Below, piece after piece: positions 30,181 to 39,469 of a DNA stretch of 64,000 nucleotides (its first letter is position 1; each line of letters begins with the position of its first letter). This DNA is from Schizochytrium sp. CCTCC M209059 (Eukaryota; Sar; Bigyra; Thraustochytrida; Thraustochytriidae), in assembly GCA_000818945.1 (NCBI GenBank), contig KN805394.1, positions 443,103 to 507,102 on the forward strand, in the 5' to 3' direction. The notes under the pieces were generated by a model. That model was not told the origin of the DNA, searched no databases, and saw only the letters and a program-made list of their open reading frames with translations. The position numbers were made by a program, and so were the translations under genes.

Positions 30181-33100
30181 ATGGACATGGACGTCACCAA
30201 CATGGCCAACACCGGGCGCCAGACGTGGGAGCGAAAACTGTCCACTATCCTAAATGACCCTGACACCTTTGCGCTGTGCGAGCGCACAGAAGAAAGCGGC
30301 CAGCAAAGTCTCGCAGCCAGCGACAAGAACCAAAGAAACTGGTGGCAAAGCACAACCACGTCCACGCCCGGGCACCCAGCCTCTTCGGACGCGCAGAACC
30401 TTGGCCATCTCGTCCAGCAGATCCACGCTGATTCGCTTGAGCGCAATGAGTCGGTCAAGTCCATGAACCAGCTCTTCCACGAGACACGAAAAGAGGCCCG
30501 TGCATCGACGAGACTCGTTCAAAATCTCTACGAAAAAATAAATGAGACCGTCGCTTCTTGCCGCGCTCTCCAAGAAAATCGAGACGATGATCATGCAGCG
30601 CTTCTACGACTTCAAGCAGATATTCACGCCATGGAACGCTGGAAACGTAATGCCTCTTCCAACATCCACAACGCTCGCGTGCGCGCCGACGAACTCGAAA
30701 GTCTATGCGACAATCTCAACCAGCGCCTCCAAGATATTCCTGCAAATCAATTACCCCATGCTTCTCATGCAAAAGATGAATTGCGTGCACTCGTCGCGCA
30801 CATGCTCGAGTCGACCCACACAGAGCTCAGCGCGCACCTACGGGACCAAAACATGCGCATCTCTCGCGCTGAGGCTGACGCAGCCTTTGCAAAGACTTTT
30901 ATTCGCGATCTTCCCCGGCAGCATTTCGTCGCCACGCCCGCCTCCATTGACACCGACGCGGCTCACCAGGGTGGTGATCTTCGAGGTTGGCTTCGTGATC
31001 GTGTCGAAGTTGTTGAAGCGAGACTTTGCGAGCGAATTCATAGCGTCGAAAAAAACGCCACCCTCGCTCTCGTTAAGGAAGTTAAACATCTTAGCGAAAG
31101 GATACACGAGTGCCAGCAACAGTACGTCGCGTTCATCACCAAAGGATTGGCTCATCACCACCACAATCATCGACCAGCAACGGCCCCAATGGCGACACCC
31201 TTGCCCCCCCCGACAGACGACGATTCCGTCCGAGGTGCTCCGTCGTCTCGAGGCCGTCGAAAATGCACTTGCGACACCCAGACCTGAGCAAGAGCAACCC
31301 AAGAGTCTCGATGAAACTCAAGTCAAAATTCTACTGCAAGATGTTCGCGCTGACATCCTCAAGGACTGTGTCGCACAGGCAGAGCAGCATTTTCAGTCGC
31401 GCTTGGACATCTTGCAACACACAATCGCCGAACAAGCGGAAACAATCAGGGAGCTTCGTGGCGACATGAATCTTGCAAAACAGGAACAGCAGCAGCAACA
31501 AGAAAAAACACTCGCCATGCAAGCGGAAACCGCTGCCAACGTCGAGAGTCGACTCCAAGCACAAATCAAAACTCTGCAAGACAGCCTTCAAGCATCGATG
31601 GACCGCACTCGGCCCGACTCCCGCGTGGAACAGCTCATGGCAGATGTGGCCAAACTTATGACAGACCAGAAACATTTTGGAGAGCGTCTCGGTCGCGTCG
31701 AACGTGCATCCAACTCAACACAAGCTCTGCAGCGCAAAGCACAGCATGAACATGAAGAAGCACTCGCCAGAGCACAAGAACGCGCGGGTACCAAACGTCA
31801 AAACAGCGCAGGCATGCTTCCCGAACCCATCACTACCTCGGTGAGCCAGCCTTCGACGCCAACACGAGCACCCGGTCCGCGAGGGTATACGATCCCGCCA
31901 ACCACCGGAAAACCCGCATCTTCGCCCATGGGTCAGAGACCTCGCACAGCCGGTGCATCTGCGGCCGGCCCAATGCTTAAGAAGACGCCCGCGCAAGTGG
32001 AAAGAGAGGCAAAGCGACAGGAAGAGCTCGCGGCTGTGCGCAAGCGTCTTGAGCAATTTGAGAAAAAGTGGAAGCAAAATCAAGTCAATCAAGGCTCGCA
32101 GGGGGCGACGGCCGCGCACGCGGTACGAGGATCTCACACTCGCTACCAGCCACCACCGCCCAAAACGCCTCCGCCTCCACACGCGCTCAAGCTAAATCAA
32201 CAACACCACCCTACCACAGCTGGCTTTGTACGACCTCCGCAAAGCACAAAGCAAGAAATCGCTGCCATCATAAGTGACGATGAAGGCAGTGTTGAGGATG
32301 ACGCAGATCTCTCTGGACCCGGCCCAGAGAGTCAAGACAAAGAGCAACCTCATCATGCAGAAGATGGAGATCACGATGGCACTGCCATTATTATGAACAC
32401 CAAAACAAAGGACATTCTCAAAGTAAAAGAAGAAAACAACGAGAATGATGACGATGACGATGACGAAGACGAGGACGACGAAGAAGACGACGAAGGGGAT
32501 CCGTCAGAGGACGAGGAAGTCAGCGACGAAGAGAATGAAGACGACGACGAAGATGATAAAGAAGATGAAGAAGGAGAAGGAGAAGGAGAAGAAGAGGAAG
32601 TTAGCGATGATGACAGTAGCAGCGATAATGACTCCGAGGACGAGGATCGCCCCATCATGGAATCTAATAAAAACTCCCCTGTTCAAAACGTGCCCTCTCG
32701 CCCAAGCCAAGAGAAACAATGGACGGCCCCGAAAACCATGCCCAAGCCGCCCTCAGGTACAGTTCCGTGCCAATATTGCAAGCGTATTCTCCCAGGTAAG
32801 AATACTGCTGCCCTTCACGAAAAGGTATGCGATAAACGCCCTGGGCAATGCAAGTCTTGCGCCAAGTCCATGCCGGTTGCAACGTTACGAGTCCATGAAA
32901 AGAATTGCCAAGGAACGCCTGCACCTTCAACGTCGGCAAACATTGCGCAGGCAACAACTACCTGTGAGCATTGCGACGAGCCCGTGGCCTCCGGCGAGCT
33001 TGACGAGCATTTGAAAGTTTGCGACTGGCTTCCGTCTAAATGCCAGCATTGCGCCATGGTCATCATTCAGCGTGACGTGCCCAAGCACGAAGCACGCTGC

Positions 33101-33448
33101 AGCAAGAATGCAAGTCGCGCAACCTCGCGTGCAACGAGTGCTCTTGCTCAACTTAGCGCTCCTGCTGGTTCTCATTTTGAAAGCTGGACATCCGAACAAG
33201 TTCTCACATGGCTGCGCGGCATTCACGGTCTTGCTCCATCTTCAATTGCTGCATTCAAGGAACTCAACGTCGATGGCGCAATGTTAGTGGAAATCACCGC
33301 GCAAGATCTGCGTACCACGCTCAAGATCAATAGTGCACTCGATCGTAAGCAATTGTCCCTGGCTCTCGACAAGCTCAAGGCAAAGCATCAAGAGGCGCGC
33401 GACGGAGCGTCTCAGGTTGTAAACCAGCTGCTCGGTCTTGGCGACTGA
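30181..33448 (+). CDS. Coiled-coil, zinc-finger and SAM-domain protein with an apparent frameshift
   Basis: Two open frames make one gene of about 1,088 residues. The first (30181-31287) encodes helical coiled coil. The reading must then move by one base to the second frame, which continues with RLEAVENALA-type coiled coil to 33448. The switch coincides with a C8 run at 31204-31211; one C fewer restores the frame. An alternative is an intron of 160 bases (GTACGT at 31122 to CAG at 31281), which also joins the frames. Further on come a Pro/Gly-rich linker, a long Asp/Glu tract (about 32430-32650), paired C2H/C2HC zinc fingers (32764-33110, e.g. CQYCKR...H...C) and a SAM domain (33171-33410, SWTSEQVLTWL...). 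It is probably a scaffold protein; function unknown. Confidence 0.75.
31204..31211 (+). other. C8 homopolymer at the frame switch
   Basis: Eight consecutive C within a Pro-coding stretch. The upstream frame reads TPLPPP and then loses coding character; the frame one base later picks up coding character at once. A base-calling or assembly indel is the simplest reading. Confidence 0.6.
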
Positions 33449-33642
33449 GCAGGTATAACAGTCTAGCGAAACAGAGAAAGAGCAAAAAAATTTACTTCCA
33501 TACTTTTTTGCGGCTCACGGCATAGGAAAAAAGGGAACATGCTGTGATATTAATGCAGCAGCATCGTCATGAACCGATGAAAATTGATTGATTTTGCTTT
33601 TCTCTTCACCTTCTAACAACTCTAACTTTAGCTACTATTGAT

Positions 33643-34827
33643 CTACTCTTCTGTTTGCTGTGCGTCCTGCGTTTTTACAGCATCGGCACTTTCGGCTGTT
33701 GCAGCACCAGCGTCCGAAATTGCATCGTTGCTTGTTTCACCAAGGTTTGCTTTAGCAACTTCACCAGCGTTTGCTTCAGCCACAGCAGGCTCCGGCGTAG
33801 ATGCCGCCTCAACAGCGGTGGTCTCCGAAACGAGAACAGCGGCTGCAGATGCCGCAGGCGGCACGGGTGCCATCGAGGGCGGGGGTTGCGGGGCAGTCTG
33901 CTGCTGAGCATTATCGAACGCAGTTTGAGCCTCGTTCTGCGAGACGCTGATTGCAAATCCGCCCTCCTTGGGTACAACCTCGGCGCGCGCGTCCTTTGGC
34001 ACAGGGTTCTCGGCTCCATCGCCACCTAGGCTCCATTGCGGCCAGCCTTCGGACTCAGGAATGAGCTCCCAGTGCGGTTCAGGAATGCTGCTGTCGCCCT
34101 TGTTGAAGTCGAAGACATTACACCAATGGTTGTGCTCGGCGGGAAGGTTTGCCTTTGCAAAATGAGCCGCCTGGCCCGGGTACGCAGCCGCGTACGGATA
34201 AAAGCGCATACCTGTCGAAGTTTCAACGACAGGTTCAGTCTTGGAATACAAGGAGACCGTGCACGACTCGCAATCACGACAGCGGAATTGCTTGCACGCA
34301 ATAAAGAATTGACAGTTCTTGGCGTTTCGCACAAATACAGATTCGCTGCTTGGGCCAATGAGGATCTTGCAGTTCGAGATACCGTCCACAAGTACCTGAT
34401 CCGCGTGGTCCATGAGTTGCACCTCGCACTCTTCGAGGCCGCGCAGCGCAAAGGTTTGACCATCGATCTCGCCAGCCTTTTTCATGAGGCTCTCTCCCTT
34501 GCGCTCATGAAACGAGTAAAACGTCTCGCTCACGTACTTGCGGAACTTCGCGCGGTCCTCAAAAGTTTTCCCGTCGGGGGCGGTAAACGTTTGCTTGGCC
34601 GAGGCCTTTGCACGAATGTTGAATCCCTTGACGCCGTCTTTCTTGTCACCGTCCTCAAACTCAACGCTGTAGGTTCCGGTTGCGGCATCGAAACCAGTGA
34701 TCGTGCCCTTGTAGAACTTTTTCCAGCCTTTAACCTTGGCCTCCACCGACGATCCGGTTGCATGGACCTGTGCTTTGGCGCTTCCCCCGCCCAGCGGCAG
34801 CGGTGAAATCTTCTTGAGCACGTTCAT
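33643..34827 (-). CDS. RP2: RP2-like TBCC-domain protein with N-terminal Tudor-like domain
   Basis: About 394 residues. Residues about 28-75 form a Tudor/SGF29-like barrel (YKGTITGFD...TYSVEFEDGD). Residues about 95-290 form a TBCC/C-CAP beta-helix closely resembling human RP2. The key motif QFRCRDC (180-186) retains the arginine that acts as the GAP finger for ARL3 in RP2. The TEPVVE, HWCNVFDF and WELIPE blocks also match. RP2 releases lipidated cargo in cilia via ARL3, so a ciliary trafficking role is likely. The C-terminus is an Ala/Pro-rich tail in place of RP2's NDK-like domain. The start at 34827 (AGG-ATG) excludes an upstream peptide coming from a (GAGC/GAGT)n array. Confidence 0.82.
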   Translation of the reverse strand: MNVLKKISPLPLGGGSAKAQVHATGSSVEAKVKGWKKFYKGTITGFDAATGTYSVEFEDGDKKDGVKGFNIRAKASAKQTFTAPDGKTFEDRAKFRKYVSETFYSFHERKGESLMKKAGEIDGQTFALRGLEECEVQLMDHADQVLVDGISNCKILIGPSSESVFVRNAKNCQFFIACKQFRCRDCESCTVSLYSKTEPVVETSTGMRFYPYAAAYPGQAAHFAKANLPAEHNHWCNVFDFNKGDSSIPEPHWELIPESEGWPQWSLGGDGAENPVPKDARAEVVPKEGGFAISVSQNEAQTAFDNAQQQTAPQPPPSMAPVPPAASAAAVLVSETTAVEAASTPEPAVAEANAGEVAKANLGETSNDAISDAGAATAESADAVKTQDAQQTEE

Positions 34828-35163
34828 CCTGGAGTCGAACACGTCAACTCGCACACGCTCGCTCGCTCGCTCGCTCACTCACTCACTCACTCACTCGCCC
34901 GGCAAGAAAGGAAGGGAGAGAGCCGTGCGGATGTTGTAAAAGTGCCCCCGACACCTTCGTATCAGATTTGCTTCCCGCTTGCGCATGGCTCGCTCTTCTT
35001 TGGCTGCGTGCGATTCATCCCCACTTCTATTTGTTGCTGCTCATTGTCATATGCAAATAAGCCAAAGTCATAACAAGTGAAATTCTTACGATTTTGAACT
35101 TGCACAAAAAATAATTTTGTTGACTTTCAACGGCTAGTTTCATCACGATAACATTTGATAGTA
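34828..35163. promoter_or_regulatory. 5' flank of RP2-like gene with GAGC/GAGT array
   Basis: (GCTC)n changing to (ACTC)n at about 34857-34897 lies 30-70 bases upstream of the RP2-like start. On the sense strand it reads GAGT repeats, then GAGC repeats. The rest is AT-rich and ends at the methyltransferase stop. No gene is seen. Confidence 0.5.
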
Positions 35164-36537
35164 TCATGCATCTGGAATACGGAGAAGCATGAAATTGTTG
35201 ACTTCGTTGGAACGTCCGATGCGATCCCCATTTTTCAACGTGAGGTATCGCTCGATCGCAGCATCTGACTTGACCATGACGTGGTCCACGAGATCGAGAC
35301 CACGTTCCTCAAAGTACTCTTGTACTGTCGCCGGGACAAAAGGCTCTTCAAAACCAGACAGATACGGCTCGCCCTTGTTGCGAGCGAGCTTGATGGCCAA
35401 ATCGTGACCGTGGAAATGGCCCTTCCAGCGCGGTTTGTCAAGAGTGTTCCAAAACCAATCCATGGCCAGAAAGGATCCCGGCACGAGATTCTTCGAGATC
35501 GAGCCCACGAAGCCACCGACTGTCTCTGCAGAGAGATACATTGCAACACCCTCCCAAATGACAATTGTCTTTTGCGTAGCGTCAAAGCCATGCTCCCGTA
35601 GCACCTCCATGAGATCTTGGTCGTTAAAGTTGATGGGGCAAAAGGTCGTATTAGCGGGCGGTACAAGGCCTGCGCGACGCAGCTTAGCAAGCTTGACGGT
35701 TTGCGTGGCCTCGGAGTCTGCCTCGTACACGGCGATGCCCTCGAGATCGCTGGCCATGCGGAGCGCACGCGTGTCAAAGCCAGCTCCGCAGAGAACGAGA
35801 TTTTTGACGCCACCTTCCTTGACCGCGTACCGAATTGACGCATCCAAGAAAGCCGTACGACCCAGCATCACACCGGCGACACCGGTTCCTGCATCAAAGA
35901 TTGTGCGCGTAAAGAACCACGGAATCGTAGCGCCTCGGACGGCAAGTCTCAGATGCAGCGGCAAAAACGCCCAGGCATACAGATCGGGTCCCAGGCCACA
36001 GGTGTAGTTGTGAAATCGTCCAAGCGCCGTCGCCTCGGCCGTCTTGCTGCTTTGTGAGCGGATACGCTCGTCGCCAGACTTGCATAGCAGCCAAGGAACT
36101 ACGACCACGAGGACTGCGAAATTTGTTAGTGGCAGCAGCACTAGAAAATAAAATGGCATGGTCAAGAGCATGATAATGATTGACGCTGGCGGCACCTGCT
36201 TGATGTGAGCGGCAGCTTCATCATACTTTAGGGTAACCGATGACCCGCTCGCGCTCGCCGCTTGAGAGCTCGATGCGAGCGCGAGGCTCTTTTCTTCGAC
36301 CTTGGCGGCGGGCATCTTTGCTCGGCGCGAGTTATTACGGCTAGCAAATCTAGCAGATCTGGTTTTGTTCTTGCTTTGCCGCGAGAGCTCAGCTCCTGTC
36401 TCGCCGCAAACAATGTGCATCGTAGTTCTACTACCATCATGCGTCATCTTGCGATGTACACGTACTTCCTCGGCAGCGGCGATGGCCGCCACAAGCGTGA
36501 ACGCCATCGCACTACTCGTAACTCTAAGTAAAGACAC
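35164..36537 (-). CDS. SAM-dependent methyltransferase (leucine carboxyl methyltransferase-like) with membrane segment
   Basis: 457 residues, or 383 if started at Met75 (36315, good context with A at -3). The C-terminal 270 residues match the TIGR00027/PPM-like class I methyltransferases. The SAM-binding motif is NLVLCGAGFDTRA. The following acidic strand is VYEADSE, and motif III is VIWEGVAMYLS. A strongly hydrophobic segment (about 118-152, MLLTMPFYFLVLLPL and onward) precedes the domain and should insert in a membrane. The first 22 residues look like a signal sequence if the upstream start is used. Family members methylate small molecules or carboxyl groups; the substrate here is unknown. 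Membrane tethering is unusual for the group. Confidence 0.8.
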   Translation of the reverse strand: MSLLRVTSSAMAFTLVAAIAAAEEVRVHRKMTHDGSRTTMHIVCGETGAELSRQSKNKTRSARFASRNNSRRAKMPAAKVEEKSLALASSSQAASASGSSVTLKYDEAAAHIKQVPPASIIIMLLTMPFYFLVLLPLTNFAVLVVVVPWLLCKSGDERIRSQSSKTAEATALGRFHNYTCGLGPDLYAWAFLPLHLRLAVRGATIPWFFTRTIFDAGTGVAGVMLGRTAFLDASIRYAVKEGGVKNLVLCGAGFDTRALRMASDLEGIAVYEADSEATQTVKLAKLRRAGLVPPANTTFCPINFNDQDLMEVLREHGFDATQKTIVIWEGVAMYLSAETVGGFVGSISKNLVPGSFLAMDWFWNTLDKPRWKGHFHGHDLAIKLARNKGEPYLSGFEEPFVPATVQEYFEERGLDLVDHVMVKSDAAIERYLTLKNGDRIGRSNEVNNFMLLRIPDA

Positions 36538-36850
36538 ACATCAATACCTACTACCTATATACAACTAGGGGTGCACGTGAACGTGCGGTACGTGTTCACA
36601 CCCGCCTCACACGCGCGCATCTCCACGTGCAGCTGCACATGCCGCCTCAAGATTTGGCACGCGTCCACTTTCTATCAAGCCTGACCCTTGCGGAGTGCAC
36701 GTACGGAAACGGCTCGGCTTTGAGACAGCAGGGAGAAAGCGAGCGAGCGAACCTCGGGGAGACGTCGCGCGACGCTTTACACGCACGCGAGTCCGCACAC
36801 ACGCATGTGCTTTTGCGCGCGCGCGCGCACGCGACTTTTCATCGGCTGCA
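36538..36850. promoter_or_regulatory. Divergent promoter region
   Basis: 313 bases between the methyltransferase (-) and an LRR gene (+). It holds an alternating CG/CA tract near 36815-36833. The LRR frame is open upstream to 36695, but the peptide is Arg-rich and repeat-like. Confidence 0.4.
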
Positions 36851-39259
36851 ATGAATCGGATGCTGGGCCGAGGTGGCGATCAACACGTGCAGCAAGCGTC
36901 GCGGCGGCGACCCAGAACCTCGGACAACGGCCCAGACAACAGGACCAGACCACACGAAGAGGAGGAGGAGTACAACAGCCATGACAGAAGATCTGTTGCG
37001 GATGTGCGCGGACGAGGAAACTGGCCTGCAGCTGGTAATCAATCAGACGCAGGTGAAGATGCCCCGTACCTACGTGCCGAGTTCGAAAAGGCCTGCTTGC
37101 GGGAGGGGCTTACCAAGGCACCATCCGAGGTCGTGGCCGCGCTATGCATGATTGACGAGGAGGACGACACCAATCTTAGCAGTCATGGAAACAGTGCAAA
37201 AGAGAAGCGCACGTCCAAAGGAGCATTGCTTCTGGACGAGAGCAAAAGCATCTCGCCAGCCGTTTTGAGAGCTTTGAGCAGAATCCCAGACCAAGTCGAC
37301 GCGAACATGAACGCAATTCGTGTCTTGGATCTACATTGTTGTCCTCTCGGTGTCGATGCCATGCGTGTTTTGGGATCGAGCCTTGTGAGCCGTCATGGGC
37401 TCGAAAGCTTGAGTCTTGCCAAGTGTCTCAACGCAGCAGACTTGCTAGATGGCATGGAGGGCCTTGCCGAGAGTCTCGAAAACAGCTTGCACGGCTCGGA
37501 GCTGGAGAGTCTGGAACTTGTCGATTGCCCTCTCGACGCAGCTGGAGATCGGGCGCTGCATGCGTTTGCAGGTCGCGTGCTAAGTAGACTGACAAATCTT
37601 CGCTCGCTGCGACTGTCCTCATGTGGGCTCACAGATGACGTAGTGCAAGAGATTGTGGCTGGTATCTTGCGCGGTGCTCGCGACGTTGGAGCGGAAAAGT
37701 TCAACCTAGCGCATTTGGATCTTTCCTCGAATCGTCTTGGGCGACAAAGCGGGGCAGCCGCCATTGCTCGTCTCCTCAATGAGGGCACCCCTCTTCGCGT
37801 GTTGTGTCTCGCGGACAATGATATCGGTGCGCAAGGCTTCGAAACGATTGCGAATGCTGTTCATGGGTCAGGGACTCTGCGCTTTCTTGATGCCTCTCGC
37901 ACCGGCGTCCCGTGTGTTGCAGCCATTCGAAGTCTCGTCGAGTATCTGCAAGACGATGGAAAGTGCGCTCTTGAGGTGCTTAAGCTCCAAGAATGTACTA
38001 CCGCAGTCGACGCACGTTGTGTGGAGCTTCTCGGCGCCGCCCTTGCAATGAATGCCTCTGTGCGCGAAGTTGACCTGCGCAATCCGCGCCATCCGGCCAC
38101 ATGCGATGAGACAGCACTCATCACCCTCGCTGAATGTCTGGGCACGAACTCGACTCTGGCAACGTTGTCCCTGGGTGAAATTGACGAAGACGTGATGACG
38201 CCTGCAGAGGCGCACGACGCTCTTGCTCCCTTGCGACGTATTCTCGTGCTCAATGCAAAACTTGACGCACTTCTCAAGAGCCGCACGGCTGCAGCTGGCG
38301 CGGAAGCGGCTCGAGCCCGATCTGTGGTTTCAGCATCTGCAGCTGCGAACTCGGGCCAGCTATCTAGCCACAGCAGCAGCAGCAGCAGCAGAAGCAGAAG
38401 CAACAGCAGCAGCAGCAGTAACGGAAGCAGCAACGGAAGTGGTGACAGTGGCTTTCGATCTGAAAACAGCCGGGCTCTGGCGCATAATGTAGAGGAGTCG
38501 ATTCGATCACAAGACCGCAAAAGTTCTCAAGACGCGCATCACACAAGGCGATCCGATAGCGATTCAAGTGCAATGCAAATGGTGCAGGAGCTACGCACTG
38601 CGTTACGCGCGGTTCGTGATCGCACGGATCGCCATCATGTGGAAATTGAAGATCGCGTCTCTGCGAGACTCTTTGAGCTGGACAGTCGAGTTTCCACAAT
38701 TTCTAACAGACAATTCTCGAAAAGTTCCCATGCTTCGCAAGAGCCTCTATGGAACGGCGAGATGCAAAGGCGCACCGATGATGTGGAGGCTCGACTTCAG
38801 CATGCTGGCGAGCAAACTTCTCGCCTGGGAGAATTTGCCAAAACGTTACGAGGCCAAGTCTCCGAGATGGCAGCTTCGCTGGCAAAAGAAGCCGAGACGC
38901 ATTCCGAAAGCCTTACCTTTAAAGAAAATGCTGTGTACAATGGCGGCCGTCATGAAAGAGCAAACTTCTTTGATGAGCGTCTTCGGCAATGCGAGCAACG
39001 TATTGCCAGTGTCCTGGATAAAGCCTTTGGTGATGCCGGGCAGGAAGTGACGCAGCTCCAGCGTACTTTTTCGCATGACTTTGACAAGAAGCAAGATATT
39101 TGGCGCAAGCGTCTCGAAGCACAATTTGCTCAGGTCGTAGATCGTGTTGACCTATTGGAGCAGAGCGTCGTTACACTGCATGACGAAAACATCCTCGCTC
39201 TCGAGACGCTGCTGCAGGACCGTCGACAGCGCTCTCGCCGCGACAGTCGGCGCAGATAG
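36851..39259 (+). CDS. Leucine-rich-repeat / coiled-coil protein (LRR-1)
   Basis: 802 residues. An acidic/Arg-rich N-terminus (1-60) is followed by about nine ribonuclease-inhibitor-type LRRs (about 156-463), e.g. LAHLDLSSNRLG, LRVLCLADNDIG and LRSLRLSSCGLT. A Ser-homopolymer region encoded by (AGC)n (38370-38426) comes next. A long coiled coil fills the C-terminus (about 570-800; VDLLEQSVVTLHDENILALE). RI-type LRRs mediate protein binding; similar LRR/coiled-coil proteins are common in protist cytoskeletal and ciliary complexes. No catalytic domain is present. The start at 36851 is the first Met after the GC-rich leader (G at -3). It shares the LRR class with the gene at 46700-48913, perhaps as an old paralogue. 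Confidence 0.78.
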   Translation: MNRMLGRGGDQHVQQASRRRPRTSDNGPDNRTRPHEEEEEYNSHDRRSVADVRGRGNWPAAGNQSDAGEDAPYLRAEFEKACLREGLTKAPSEVVAALCMIDEEDDTNLSSHGNSAKEKRTSKGALLLDESKSISPAVLRALSRIPDQVDANMNAIRVLDLHCCPLGVDAMRVLGSSLVSRHGLESLSLAKCLNAADLLDGMEGLAESLENSLHGSELESLELVDCPLDAAGDRALHAFAGRVLSRLTNLRSLRLSSCGLTDDVVQEIVAGILRGARDVGAEKFNLAHLDLSSNRLGRQSGAAAIARLLNEGTPLRVLCLADNDIGAQGFETIANAVHGSGTLRFLDASRTGVPCVAAIRSLVEYLQDDGKCALEVLKLQECTTAVDARCVELLGAALAMNASVREVDLRNPRHPATCDETALITLAECLGTNSTLATLSLGEIDEDVMTPAEAHDALAPLRRILVLNAKLDALLKSRTAAAGAEAARARSVVSASAAANSGQLSSHSSSSSSRSRSNSSSSSNGSSNGSGDSGFRSENSRALAHNVEESIRSQDRKSSQDAHHTRRSDSDSSAMQMVQELRTALRAVRDRTDRHHVEIEDRVSARLFELDSRVSTISNRQFSKSSHASQEPLWNGEMQRRTDDVEARLQHAGEQTSRLGEFAKTLRGQVSEMAASLAKEAETHSESLTFKENAVYNGGRHERANFFDERLRQCEQRIASVLDKAFGDAGQEVTQLQRTFSHDFDKKQDIWRKRLEAQFAQVVDRVDLLEQSVVTLHDENILALETLLQDRRQRSRRDSRRR

Positions 39260-39469
39260 GTTTTTACAGCGAGGTCCTTTACAACTGTGCTACCGTTACC
39301 GCAATGGTGGGGTGGGCCATAGTACACTGCATGTAGCCAGATAGCCACCCGAATCGCCAGCGCCGGCATTGGGTAAATGTCCCCGGCCCATCCTAAACCT
39401 TGACCACAATTTTACAACTCGTCAATGCTCCTTTAGGCGCCTTGCGTCTTGTTTGTTTGTGTCTGCGCG

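Noticed and set aside
29312..30253. 313-residue open frame (+) over the divergent promoter
   Set aside because: It overlaps the start of the SAM/zinc-finger gene in another frame and part of the hydrolase gene, and has no domain.
30542..31211. N-terminal part of the second frame of the SAM/zinc-finger gene
   Set aside because: Its first 220 residues lack coding character, while the overlapping frame encodes clean coiled coil. Only the part after the C8 run is believed.
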